A stretch of DNA of 64,000 nucleotides from Photobacterium profundum SS9 (lineage in GTDB: Bacteria; Pseudomonadota; Gammaproteobacteria; Enterobacterales; Vibrionaceae): NCBI RefSeq assembly GCF_000196255.1, contig NC_006370.1:1932887-1996886 (forward strand). The letters run 5' to 3'. Below the pieces are notes generated by a model. The model was not told the DNA's origin and did no database searches. It saw nothing but the letters and a program-made list of their open reading frames with translations. The position numbers and the translations under genes were made by a program. Of this stretch, positions 33,154-43,023 are shown one piece after another (within the stretch, counting starts at the first letter, position 1; the number at the start of each line of letters is the position of its first letter).

Positions 33154-35770
33154 TGGTTTAAACGTGATATTTAAAAGCTGGATTGTTAATACATTTTTTC
33201 AGCAATTGAAAGTTTATGAGCATGATGGGGGAGGAGCTTCTAATCGTATAGGTCGTTTTATTCTTTTTATCTGGTTTACATTCTGCTTTATCTTTTTGAA
33301 AGAGAAAATCAATGAAACACCGAGTTGGAAATTACTCTTACTGTATTACCCGCAAATAAATTTCGCCAGGCCAAAAGTGTTGGATTTACTACGTTTTATA
33401 GTACAGTCGTTTTGGCTGTTAATTGTTAGGCAAGACCTCTCTAATACAAATAATGTTGCAGTAAAAAACTATTCATTAAGACTGAATAACAAAATTGTGA
33501 GTGTTTTTCATATGCCTTTTGAGTATCTTTCATTACTGGTTATTTGGCTTGAAAAAAAAGCAAGCTCGTCTGAGAGTGTGCCTTTTGTAAAGAAAAATAA
33601 AAATGATGAATTATTTAATGCCGTTAATTATGTGCTGTTGTTCATTGTTTTATTATTGATTTTTTTGTGTTTTACCGTACCTTTTAACTTACAAGCTCAG
33701 ACTGTTTTTATAATTATTTTGTGGTCATTAGCCATGATGTTCAGGCGAATGCCTGGTCGTTTTCCAACAATGCTATTGATTGTGTTGTCACTTACTGCCT
33801 CTTGCCGCTATATATGGTGGCGTTATACATCGACACTAAATTGGGATGAACCTCTCGCGCTTGTTTTAGGGCTTATATTGTTACTAGCAGAAACATTCGC
33901 ATGGGTTGTCTTGATACTCGGCTATTTTCAAAATATTTGGCCACTTAATCGTAAACCTGCTCTCTTACCTGTTGATACGACGCTTTGGCCAAGTATTGAT
34001 TTGATGATACCGACTTATAATGAAGATCTTGATGTTGTGAAAGCAACGGTTTATGCATCACTTGGTGTTGATTGGCCAAAAGATAAATTGAATATCTATA
34101 TTCTAGATGATGGAAAAAGAGATAGTTTTAAAAAATTCGCCAAAGAAGCAGGTGTTCATTATATTCGACGACCTTTAAACAATTATGCTAAAGCGGGTAA
34201 CATTAACTACGCGCTTGAACGGTCGGGTGGTGAATATGTGGCTATTTTTGACTGTGATCATATTCCAACACGTGCTTTTTTCCAATTAACTATGGGGCTA
34301 TTTCTTAACGATCCTAAGCTTGCCCTTGTACAAACACCTCATCATTTTTTCTCGCCGGATCCTTTTGAAAGAAATTTATCGAATTTTCGTGATGTCCCAA
34401 ATGAGGGAAGCCTTTTTTATGGCTTGATTCAAGATGGAAATGATTTATGGGACGGTACATTTTTCTGCGGTTCGTGTGCGGTTTTACGCCGTAAGCCGTT
34501 GGAGGAGGTGGGGGGCATAGCTGTCGAGACCGTTACAGAAGATGCACATACATCATTACGCATGCATCGCCTTGGCTACAGTTCTGCTTATTTAAAGCAA
34601 CCTTTATCGGCAGGTTTGGCGACAGAAACGCTCTCTGCCCATGTAGGGCAGCGTATTCGGTGGGCAAGGGGAATGGCACAAATATTTAGAGTCGATAACC
34701 CTTTAACTGGTAAAGGGTTAAAATGGCAACAACGCCTTTGCTATGCCAACGCGATGCTGCATTTTCTTTCTGGTATTCCGCGAATTATTTTCTTGATTGC
34801 CCCTCTAGCTTTTTTATTACTACACTCTTATGTTATTTATGCGCCTGCGTTAGCAATCGTTCTTTATGTATTACCTCATATGGTTCATGCCAGTATTACA
34901 AACTCAAGAATACAGGGGGATTATCGTTTCTCATTTTGGGGGGAGGTTTATGAAACAGTATTAGCATGGTATATCGCACGTCCCACGACGATTGCGTTAT
35001 TTGCTCCTCATAAAGGCACCTTTAATGTAACTGCGAAAGGTGGGTTAATTCATAAAACACATTATGACTGGGTAATATCGAAACCCTATTTGGCGTTAGT
35101 CTTTCTTAATATTATTGGTGCTGGTTTTGGTATTTATCGACTGGGGTGGGGGCCAACAGATGAGATTGCGACTGTGATAGTCAATGTTTTATGGACAGTA
35201 TATAACCTCTTGATCCTTGGCGGTGCAGTTGCGGTTGCTGCTGAAACAAAGCAAATTCGAAAAGATCACCGAGTGCCCGTTAAAATTCCGATGACGATAC
35301 GTTTGTACTCTGGTCATTTACTGCAAGCTGAAATGAATGACTTTTCTTTAGGTGGAATACGGGTTGTCATAGGTCAGTCGCTAGCATTACAGCAAGGTCA
35401 GAAGCTAGACATAATATTAAGCCGAGCAGATCAAGAGTTTATTTTTCCTGCAAAGATAACCTATTCGAATGGCAGTACTATGGGTTTGCAATTAGAGCCA
35501 TTAACGACTCAGCAAGAAGTTGATTATGTGCAATGTACTTTTGCGCGTGCAGATACCTGGACTAAATGGCAGCAAGGCTATCAAACTGATAAACCGTTGA
35601 TGAGTATGAAAAGCGTACTCAAAGTTGGTTTTAATGGTTACCCCAGTTTATTGCAACACAGTCCCAAACCGGTTGTATTAATTGTGCAGAGTTTTCTAAA
35701 AGTGGGTGATTTTGTTGGGTCATTTAGACCAAGGAATACATTAACAAGAGCAAACGATAATGCGAATTAA
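33146..35770 (+). CDS. bcsA: Cellulose synthase catalytic subunit BcsA
   Basis: This enzyme polymerises UDP-glucose into beta-1,4-glucan and moves the chain across the inner membrane. About 874 residues remain after choosing the ATG at 33146 (AGAGAGGTG upstream). Visible GT2 motifs are YILDDGKRD (about 320), AIFDCDH (about 370), VTEDAHTS (about 463) and the gating/acceptor motif QRIRWARG (about 501). The C-terminal PilZ domain carries RKDHR (about 702-706) and NDFSLGG for c-di-GMP. Multiple membrane helices flank the GT domain. Confidence 0.97.
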   Translation: MYSGLNVIFKSWIVNTFFQQLKVYEHDGGGASNRIGRFILFIWFTFCFIFLKEKINETPSWKLLLLYYPQINFARPKVLDLLRFIVQSFWLLIVRQDLSNTNNVAVKNYSLRLNNKIVSVFHMPFEYLSLLVIWLEKKASSSESVPFVKKNKNDELFNAVNYVLLFIVLLLIFLCFTVPFNLQAQTVFIIILWSLAMMFRRMPGRFPTMLLIVLSLTASCRYIWWRYTSTLNWDEPLALVLGLILLLAETFAWVVLILGYFQNIWPLNRKPALLPVDTTLWPSIDLMIPTYNEDLDVVKATVYASLGVDWPKDKLNIYILDDGKRDSFKKFAKEAGVHYIRRPLNNYAKAGNINYALERSGGEYVAIFDCDHIPTRAFFQLTMGLFLNDPKLALVQTPHHFFSPDPFERNLSNFRDVPNEGSLFYGLIQDGNDLWDGTFFCGSCAVLRRKPLEEVGGIAVETVTEDAHTSLRMHRLGYSSAYLKQPLSAGLATETLSAHVGQRIRWARGMAQIFRVDNPLTGKGLKWQQRLCYANAMLHFLSGIPRIIFLIAPLAFLLLHSYVIYAPALAIVLYVLPHMVHASITNSRIQGDYRFSFWGEVYETVLAWYIARPTTIALFAPHKGTFNVTAKGGLIHKTHYDWVISKPYLALVFLNIIGAGFGIYRLGWGPTDEIATVIVNVLWTVYNLLILGGAVAVAAETKQIRKDHRVPVKIPMTIRLYSGHLLQAEMNDFSLGGIRVVIGQSLALQQGQKLDIILSRADQEFIFPAKITYSNGSTMGLQLEPLTTQQEVDYVQCTFARADTWTKWQQGYQTDKPLMSMKSVLKVGFNGYPSLLQHSPKPVVLIVQSFLKVGDFVGSFRPRNTLTRANDNAN

Positions 35771-38036
35771 GAGAAAAATACAAATAGTTGCAACCGCATT
35801 AGGGCTTGCATTATCAAGCATTACAGGTGCTGCAACATCCGATTCAGAGCAATTGATTAGAAGTGAAGTTAGTGACTTTCCTATTGTGACAGAGCGGATA
35901 ATTCAATTTTCACAATTAGGCTATAACGGTTCTATTAGTATGCTTGGCAGTGAAAGTAATGCTTATATTGGTTTTGGCTCTCGGTTGGATGAAGTGATTT
36001 CAAAAGGCATGCTCTCATTTGATTTTACACCTTCACCAGCATTGCGCTCACTTGTATCACATCTAAAGGTTTATTTAAATAATGAGTTGATGGGTGTTAT
36101 TTCTATTAATGATGGTGATCAGGGTAAAAAAATAAATGCAGATATCCCGCTAGATCCTCGTTTTTTTAGTAATTTTAATCAACTGCATATTGAATTTATA
36201 GGTGATACCGAAGGTCTTTGTGCTAACCCTAATCATCCCAGTATTTGGACTGAAATAAGCCAAAGCAGCCATATAGCATTACAGGTCCAAAAAACGGTTC
36301 TTAAGAGTGATTTAAATTTATTACCAGCGCCTTTTTTTGATGAGCGAGACTTTAGCCAAGTTAATATCCCGTTCGTAATGGGTAAACATTATGATTTAAG
36401 TGAAGTAAAGGCAGCAGGGGTATTAGCGTCGTATTTTGGTGTTTTATCAGACTGGCGCGGTGCGCGTTTCCCAATATCTTTGGATGAGTTACCTCAAGAG
36501 AATGCTATTGTTTTTGTTACTAACACCAATAAACCTGCTTTTTTACAAGACTTTCCTGATGTTGATAAGCCTACATTACAAATGATTAGTCACCCAGAAA
36601 ATCCATACATTAAATTATTATTGATTATAGGGCGCGATAGCAAAGATCTGAACGACGCGGTTATGGGGCTGGCTTTAGGTAATAAAATATTAACCGGGCC
36701 CATTGCAACAATTAATGACGTAAAGCAGATTTCACCTCGCCTACCTTATGATGCACCCAATTGGGTAAGTACATTACGGCCTATTGCGTTGTCTGAATTA
36801 ATCAAAAATGTACAAGATTTACAAGTAGAGGGAAGAACACCACCACCAATTAGTGTGAACTTTCGACTGGCTCCTGATTTATTTACTTGGCAAAGTAGAG
36901 GTATACCATTAGATCTTAGGTATCGCTATTCGCCTCCGAGTGAAGAAAACTCTGGCTCTCGAATGAGTTTGAGTATTAACAGCCAATTTATTGAAGCCTT
37001 TAATTTGAAAATGGAAGGTGAAGGCGGTAAATCTAAGCGTATACGGGTTCCTTTATTGGATGATGGTTTACTTGGTTTAGGCGATCAGGTAAGAATTCCT
37101 GCATTTAAAGTGGGAAGTAATAATGAGATTGAGTTTGAATTTGGCTTTGCTTCAATGACTGAAGGCATGTGTCAAAGTTCACAGCCGAGTAAGCAATATG
37201 CGGTTATTCAGGCTGATTCGACGATCGATTTTTCAGGCTTTCCACACTATATCGAAATGCCAAATTTACGGGCATTTGCTAATTCAGGTTTTCCTTTTAC
37301 CCGCATGGCTGATTTATCTGAAACCGTTGCAATATTACCCCAAAATGCACCGATTGAAGCGTTACAAACATTTATTAATGTAATGGGAGTCATTGGTTCA
37401 AACTCGGGGTATCCAGGAATTAGAGTAGAATTAATTGATACTTGGACGGAAGAACAACTTAAAAATAAAGATATCTTAAGTATTGGCGTTGTTCCTGAAT
37501 TACAAGAAGCTGCGTCTGATAAAAATGAAGTGAATCTAGTATTACAAGCGGGTGAACGACTGATTCGGTTACCCGTTAAAAATGAACAAGAAGCTAATCT
37601 GAATTGGATACTTGAAGCAGAAGATATGCAAACAGTCTCAGATGTTATTTCTGTTCGTTCTGCTGGCGCATTTGGTGCAATAACGGGTGCTGAATCACCG
37701 TTTACGCAAAATCGCAGCCTTGTATCATTACTGGCAGCAAATACAGCAGATTTCAGTTTGATTGATGAGGCGTTATTAGATAGCGGTAAAATAGCACATA
37801 TGTTTGGCTCTGTTGTTACGCTTCGAAATAATGAGGTTGCTAGCTTCAACGTAGGTGATCATTACTTCGTTGGTGAGTTGCCAATTTGGCAATTAATTTG
37901 GTATCACTTTTCTAATCGTCCTGTTTTATTAGCTTTTATTTCGGCATTTCTTGTTGTTATTATTACGATTGTATTGTGGCGATTGCTTCGTACAGTAGCG
38001 CGTAAGCGATTAGAAACTGATGAGGATGACGTATGA
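35760..38036 (+). CDS. bcsB: Cellulose synthase periplasmic subunit BcsB
   Basis: This 758-residue protein has a signal peptide (ALGLALSSITGAA), periplasmic carbohydrate-binding and flavodoxin-like modules, and a single C-terminal membrane helix (PVLLAFISAFLVVIITIVLW) that docks to BcsA. It guides the nascent chain in the periplasm and is essential for BcsA activity. It overlaps bcsA by 11 bases and bcsZ by four. Confidence 0.95.
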   Translation: MRIKRKIQIVATALGLALSSITGAATSDSEQLIRSEVSDFPIVTERIIQFSQLGYNGSISMLGSESNAYIGFGSRLDEVISKGMLSFDFTPSPALRSLVSHLKVYLNNELMGVISINDGDQGKKINADIPLDPRFFSNFNQLHIEFIGDTEGLCANPNHPSIWTEISQSSHIALQVQKTVLKSDLNLLPAPFFDERDFSQVNIPFVMGKHYDLSEVKAAGVLASYFGVLSDWRGARFPISLDELPQENAIVFVTNTNKPAFLQDFPDVDKPTLQMISHPENPYIKLLLIIGRDSKDLNDAVMGLALGNKILTGPIATINDVKQISPRLPYDAPNWVSTLRPIALSELIKNVQDLQVEGRTPPPISVNFRLAPDLFTWQSRGIPLDLRYRYSPPSEENSGSRMSLSINSQFIEAFNLKMEGEGGKSKRIRVPLLDDGLLGLGDQVRIPAFKVGSNNEIEFEFGFASMTEGMCQSSQPSKQYAVIQADSTIDFSGFPHYIEMPNLRAFANSGFPFTRMADLSETVAILPQNAPIEALQTFINVMGVIGSNSGYPGIRVELIDTWTEEQLKNKDILSIGVVPELQEAASDKNEVNLVLQAGERLIRLPVKNEQEANLNWILEAEDMQTVSDVISVRSAGAFGAITGAESPFTQNRSLVSLLAANTADFSLIDEALLDSGKIAHMFGSVVTLRNNEVASFNVGDHYFVGELPIWQLIWYHFSNRPVLLAFISAFLVVIITIVLWRLLRTVARKRLETDEDDV

Positions 38037-39142
38037 AAAAGTTAGTATTAATTATTGGCTTTATTCTTTCTTATCAAGTAAATGCCAGTACTTGTAGTTG
38101 GCCTGAATGGGAACAATTTAAATCGACATATATCCAAAGTGGAAGAGTGATTGACGGTAGCGATACACGACAAATCACCACCTCAGAAGGGCAATCTTAT
38201 GGTTTGTTTTTTGCGGTAGTCGCTAATGATCCTACTGCATTTAAGGCAGTGTTAAATTGGACCGAAACCCACCTATCTGGGGGCGATTTAACGGCACGCT
38301 TGCCTGCTTGGTTATGGGGAAAGAAAGATTTTAATACATTTGGCGTACTTGATAACAACCCTGCATCTGATTCAGATTTATGGATAGCATACAGCTTAAT
38401 TGAAGCGGGTCGTTTATGGGGAGAGTATTACTATGAATCGCTAGGCTATTTGTTAGCAAGCCGTATCATACGTGAAGAAACACGTGAAGTTGAAGGCATA
38501 GGGACAGTTTTACTACCAGGGAAAAAGGGCTTTGATAATGGCAAAGGGCAGCTGCGCCTTAACCCAAGTTATGTGCCACTATTTCTGATTAAAAATATGG
38601 CATCCCATTACCCGAATGATCAATGGCAATCTTTATACAATTCAAGCTACACCATGTTAGAAAAGACGATGCCAAAAGGTTTTAGTCCTGATTGGGTGAC
38701 TTTGTCTAATGCAACGTTTTACGCTGATGCAGAAACGGGACCTATTGGTAGCTACAATGCGATAAGAACTTACCTATGGGCAGGCATGTTAAATGATAAA
38801 ACGGAGGAAAAAGAAACCTTATTATCAATGATGTCACCAATGGTGAATGCCATAAAGCAACTACAGGCGCCACCTCGAAGTGTGAATACTGAAACCGGCA
38901 CATTTAAGGACGGGGGTAGTGCTGGCTTTTCTGCCGCTTTATTACCGTTATTACAATCGTTAGGTGAAAAAGAATTGGCGATAGAACAAGCCAAGGTCGT
39001 ATCTATGTTGCTTCAATCTAATAGTAATGATTATTACTATGACAACGTGTTAGCTTTATTTGGCATGGGGTGGTATCAAGGTAAATATCACTTTGGAATC
39101 AATGGTGAACTACAACCTTCTTGGGTTGAGCAATGTCAGTGA
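38033..39142 (+). CDS. bcsZ: Periplasmic endo-1,4-beta-glucanase BcsZ (GH8)
   Basis: This 369-residue protein has a signal peptide (LVLIIGFILSYQVNA) and the GH8 fold. The proton-donor region is seen in TTSEGQSYGLFFAV near residue 50, and FYADAETGPIGSYNAIRTYLW holds the Asp region. The product trims cellulose in the periplasm and tunes polymer amount and quality. The start overlaps the bcsB stop (ATGA). The position between bcsB and bcsC is that of type II loci. Confidence 0.95.
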   Translation: MKKLVLIIGFILSYQVNASTCSWPEWEQFKSTYIQSGRVIDGSDTRQITTSEGQSYGLFFAVVANDPTAFKAVLNWTETHLSGGDLTARLPAWLWGKKDFNTFGVLDNNPASDSDLWIAYSLIEAGRLWGEYYYESLGYLLASRIIREETREVEGIGTVLLPGKKGFDNGKGQLRLNPSYVPLFLIKNMASHYPNDQWQSLYNSSYTMLEKTMPKGFSPDWVTLSNATFYADAETGPIGSYNAIRTYLWAGMLNDKTEEKETLLSMMSPMVNAIKQLQAPPRSVNTETGTFKDGGSAGFSAALLPLLQSLGEKELAIEQAKVVSMLLQSNSNDYYYDNVLALFGMGWYQGKYHFGINGELQPSWVEQCQ

Positions 39143-42100
39143 AAACAAAGGTCTATCGCAGGCTATTTATCGGTTTAACGCTAGTCTTGGGCACAAGCCC
39201 AACATTGGCTGTTGGATATAATTCCGGAAATGGAATGACTGGCTCTCAATCAACGAAAAAAGGTACCTCTCAAGTTTATCAACTCAATAGTGCGAATGTT
39301 ATTTTCTCTTCGAATTTACAGAAGGTCGACTCGGTAGAGTGGCTCTCTAGCCAGCTTAAATTTGCCCAAGCAATGAGTCGGGATGATATTGTATTAAGTA
39401 CGTTAGAGCGTTTGTTCGCGATTGAACCAAACAATCTTGATGGGCTTTATTATCAAGCCAATATGTACTTAAAGCTTAATCAAATTGATGACGCGAAAGC
39501 GACTTTTGAGCAGCTTAAGTCATTGGCACCCAATGCTAAACAAACAAAAAAAGTAACAGCAATTTTTGCTATAAAATATGAAAAGAAAGCAGAGTTTCAA
39601 CATGCCCGCTTACTTGCGCGATCAGGGCGTGATGAAGAAGCATTAAAAGCCTATCAAAAGTTATTCCCTAACGGAATGCCAACAGAGGTACTTCAACTCG
39701 AATACCTACAAGTTGAAGGTAATATTGATAGCCATTGGTCTCATGTTAAATCGGAATTGGAGCTACTGAACTTAAATTATCCAGGGGTTCCTATTTTTCA
39801 ATTAGCATTGGCAAATCATATACGTAAACAGAACCCAGCAGACCCTTGGATTTTAGCAACTTATCAGCGGTTAGCGCTTAAGCCTAATATTGGTAAACAG
39901 GCGGCAACTGCATGGCTAAGGGCGTTAAATCAATTACCAATAACTGATGATGTTGGAAAGCAGTATGCGATCTTGGCAAGCTATTACCCGACAGATTTAG
40001 AGATAAAACGTGCAAATCAAAGTGCGCAACGTCGCCTTGCTACTGAAAAAGAGTTGCGTAAAGATCCAACTTACTTAGCGAAGCTAAAAGGGTTAGCGTT
40101 ACTAGAAAAGAACCAAACGAATGCAGCAGCTCGACAACTTCAATATGCAATGACAACTCGACCTAATGATCCTGAAATTCTTGGTGGCATGGGTAAGGTG
40201 TACTTACGTTGGGGGAATCAAACGAAGGCATTAGTTTTTTTTAAAAAAGCACTGGAAAATGACAATGACCCTGACAACCAATCGAAATGGAAAAGTTTAA
40301 TAGACACTTCTTCTTATTGGGCTTTTGTGGATCAAGGTGATAAATATACAGAGAAAAAACAATATAGTCGTGCAGAGCGGCTGTATAAGAAAGCCAAAGC
40401 ACTTCAGCCCAATAACCCTTATACGTTAAATCGCTTAGCAGAACTATATGGAATAAAAGGGAACTATAAAGAGGCGGATAGATATTATATCCAAGCGTTA
40501 AAACGAGATAGTTTAAATAGCACGGCTTTAAGAGGAAGAATTGATCTATTACTGAGTCAAAATAAATCAGATCAAGCCATAAGGTTAGCTGATACTTACT
40601 CAAGTAAGCAGAAGCGTATTGTCAAAGTGAAAGTGAACGAACTGAAAATAGACCAGCTAAATAAAGAAGTACAAGCTGCATTATTGGCAGGAGACAATCC
40701 TCTCGCAAGTCAAAAAGTGGAAGCATTGCTTTTGTTAAAACCAACATCAGCTTGGCTGCGTGCTGATATCGCAGATGCACTGCGAATGACAGGACAAAGT
40801 GAACGAGCCGATCGTTTAATGGTGATTTGGACGAATAATGTTCCTGAACCAGAAATGCGTTTTGCTTACGCTTTGTATTTGTCACGTAATGGACAACTCA
40901 ACGCAGCAGTTAATGAATTAGAAAAAATAGAGATTGCACAACGCTCGCCAGCAATAGAGCGGAATTTAGCTCGTTTAAAGCTTGATCTTGAGCTTGGTGA
41001 TATCCAGTCTTTATTTTTAGTACAACCCTTAGATGCCGAACAACAACTAAAACAGTTATCGAAAAATTATAAATCTAATCCAGAAGCCATGATGCGAATT
41101 GCGTCGACATGGGTTGAGTTATTGCAGCCAACAAACGCGATTACGATTTTTGATGGGTTAATTTTTGATAAACAATGGCCGTTTTCGACTCAATTGAGTT
41201 ATGGCGAATTAATCGTAAAACTTGAAAAGTACCACGTATTTGATCAATGGATAAAGCAGTTTAATGGTGATGGATTATCTTCATCTGAGTACAGCGCATT
41301 ACGGCAATTAAATACTCGACGTTATTTATCTGAAGCAGACAGTAAAATGCTAACGGGCAATTATGCTGAAGCAAATCGCCTATACACTGTAGTATCAACG
41401 CAGGCAGGCCCCTTACGTACAGATGGTCAAATAGGTGTACTACAATCGAGTGTCCTATTACAAACCTCGTCGCAATATAGCAAACTAGCAGATAGTCTCT
41501 ACGCTAATCGTGCTGAATTAACAGCGAAACAATTGGTTGCTGTGGCAGTATCTTTCAATCAGATTGACCGAAAAACTCAAGCAAATACATTAAATTCAAT
41601 CTTGTTAACTAAACATGATGCCGACGCGATGGATTATCGTGATGCAATGGCCGTTGCTATGGTTAACCATGAATGGGGTATGGCGGATACTTTGGCTTAT
41701 CAAGCGTTGAATTCAGATCGAATCGAAAAGAGCCCCCCCTACACACAAGTCAAAGAAGATAAACCTGAACTGCGCGAGTTGTACGATAATGCTGACGATT
41801 ATTGGTTAACACGCAATGTAAAAAGAGACATTGATAAACTTCGTGACCGCAATGATGGGCATGTTATTTTTGGTTTCGATTATAGTGGCAGAGATGGTGA
41901 AAACACCGCTTTTCAAATACCTATCGAGGCCCGTATTCCGATAGAAGAATATAATGGTCATCTACTCATTCGTATTGATTCTGTGAGTATTCGTTCGGGG
42001 GAGTTAGAGTACTTTAATAAGACATCAGCTGAAAATGTCACTGAAGCGATTGATCAAAGCGCATTTGGTACTGCTTTGGGTGTCGGTTGGGAAGCCGAAA

Positions 42101-42924
42101 CGTGGTCGGCTGATATTGGTACAACACCAATAGGTTTTGATCATACCACTTGGGTTGGTGGTGTTAATTTGAATGGAGACGTACGAGATTTTGGGTGGAA
42201 TGCAACACTTTCACGTAGGCCTGAAACGAGTAGTATGTTGTCGTATGCTGGACTATCTGTTCCCTCGGGATCACCACCAGCAGGAAGTATTGACCAAGAA
42301 GGTACAAAGTGGGGTGGAGTAGTACGAACAGGTATTAAACTTGGCGGTAGCTATGATATTGGTGGCCCTATTGGTTTCTGGAGTAGCTTGCAGTATCACC
42401 AAATTACGGGTGAAAAAGTTGAAGATAATACTCGGATAGGATTATTAGGCGGGGGATACTATAAATTGATTGCTGAGGATGATGAGCGCTTAAGCCTTGG
42501 TATGAATTTAATGTATTTAACCTATGATAAAAACCTCAGTGAATATACCTTAGGTCATGGCGGTTATTACAGCCCTCAAAGCTATTTTTCGATATCTTTG
42601 CCTGTTAACTATTACGGTCGTTTTGATAATACATGGGCTTATTTAATAAATGGCTCAATTTCAAATTCTTGGACAAAAGAAGATGCGCCTTATTTATCCT
42701 CTGGTGAGTCAAGTACCGGTGGAGGATTTGGTTATTCTTTTCTTGCTGCCCTTGAAAAACGTGTTAGTAAAAGATGGTATATAGGGGCTGCATTAGATTT
42801 ACAACGTTCAGACTTCTATGAACCTAATCATTTTATTCTTTATACTCGATATACATTTAATGACCGTTGGCAATCGATTCCAACGCCGCCCAACACGCCA
42901 ATTTTATACAGTAATTTTGATTAA
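39133..42924 (+). CDS. bcsC: Cellulose export outer-membrane protein BcsC
   Basis: This 1,263-residue protein has a signal peptide (LFIGLTLVLGTSPTLA), then a long periplasmic array of TPR repeats (residues about 50-880, e.g. ALQPNNPYTLNRLAELYGIKGN). A C-terminal beta-barrel domain follows from about residue 920 to the end (DYSGRDGENT to LYTRYTFNDRW), ending in an aromatic-rich strand. It exports the polymer across the outer membrane. It overlaps bcsZ by 10 bases and ends the operon. Confidence 0.95.
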   Translation: MSVKTKVYRRLFIGLTLVLGTSPTLAVGYNSGNGMTGSQSTKKGTSQVYQLNSANVIFSSNLQKVDSVEWLSSQLKFAQAMSRDDIVLSTLERLFAIEPNNLDGLYYQANMYLKLNQIDDAKATFEQLKSLAPNAKQTKKVTAIFAIKYEKKAEFQHARLLARSGRDEEALKAYQKLFPNGMPTEVLQLEYLQVEGNIDSHWSHVKSELELLNLNYPGVPIFQLALANHIRKQNPADPWILATYQRLALKPNIGKQAATAWLRALNQLPITDDVGKQYAILASYYPTDLEIKRANQSAQRRLATEKELRKDPTYLAKLKGLALLEKNQTNAAARQLQYAMTTRPNDPEILGGMGKVYLRWGNQTKALVFFKKALENDNDPDNQSKWKSLIDTSSYWAFVDQGDKYTEKKQYSRAERLYKKAKALQPNNPYTLNRLAELYGIKGNYKEADRYYIQALKRDSLNSTALRGRIDLLLSQNKSDQAIRLADTYSSKQKRIVKVKVNELKIDQLNKEVQAALLAGDNPLASQKVEALLLLKPTSAWLRADIADALRMTGQSERADRLMVIWTNNVPEPEMRFAYALYLSRNGQLNAAVNELEKIEIAQRSPAIERNLARLKLDLELGDIQSLFLVQPLDAEQQLKQLSKNYKSNPEAMMRIASTWVELLQPTNAITIFDGLIFDKQWPFSTQLSYGELIVKLEKYHVFDQWIKQFNGDGLSSSEYSALRQLNTRRYLSEADSKMLTGNYAEANRLYTVVSTQAGPLRTDGQIGVLQSSVLLQTSSQYSKLADSLYANRAELTAKQLVAVAVSFNQIDRKTQANTLNSILLTKHDADAMDYRDAMAVAMVNHEWGMADTLAYQALNSDRIEKSPPYTQVKEDKPELRELYDNADDYWLTRNVKRDIDKLRDRNDGHVIFGFDYSGRDGENTAFQIPIEARIPIEEYNGHLLIRIDSVSIRSGELEYFNKTSAENVTEAIDQSAFGTALGVGWEAETWSADIGTTPIGFDHTTWVGGVNLNGDVRDFGWNATLSRRPETSSMLSYAGLSVPSGSPPAGSIDQEGTKWGGVVRTGIKLGGSYDIGGPIGFWSSLQYHQITGEKVEDNTRIGLLGGGYYKLIAEDDERLSLGMNLMYLTYDKNLSEYTLGHGGYYSPQSYFSISLPVNYYGRFDNTWAYLINGSISNSWTKEDAPYLSSGESSTGGGFGYSFLAALEKRVSKRWYIGAALDLQRSDFYEPNHFILYTRYTFNDRWQSIPTPPNTPILYSNFD

Positions 42925-42950
42925 AATAAGCATGTGAAATGACGATAAAG

Positions 42951-42979
42951 ATGCCGCCTATAAATATTAAAGGCGGCAT
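42951..42979. terminator. Hairpin between convergent bcsC and gap
   Basis: ATGCCGCCT pairs with AGGCGGCAT across an 11-base loop. It lies 27 bases beyond the bcsC stop and 45 beyond the gap stop on the other strand. T-rich sequence follows weakly on both strands. It could serve both operons. Confidence 0.65.
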
Positions 42980-43023
42980 AATAATCACATGGTTTTTTAT
43001 ATAGCTTCCTTATTACAAGGAAC

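Noticed and set aside
37247-37849. 200-codon minus-strand frame inside bcsB
   Set aside because: It is a shadow of bcsB, whose frame is clearly conserved. The antisense product is Ser/Ala-rich without domain features.
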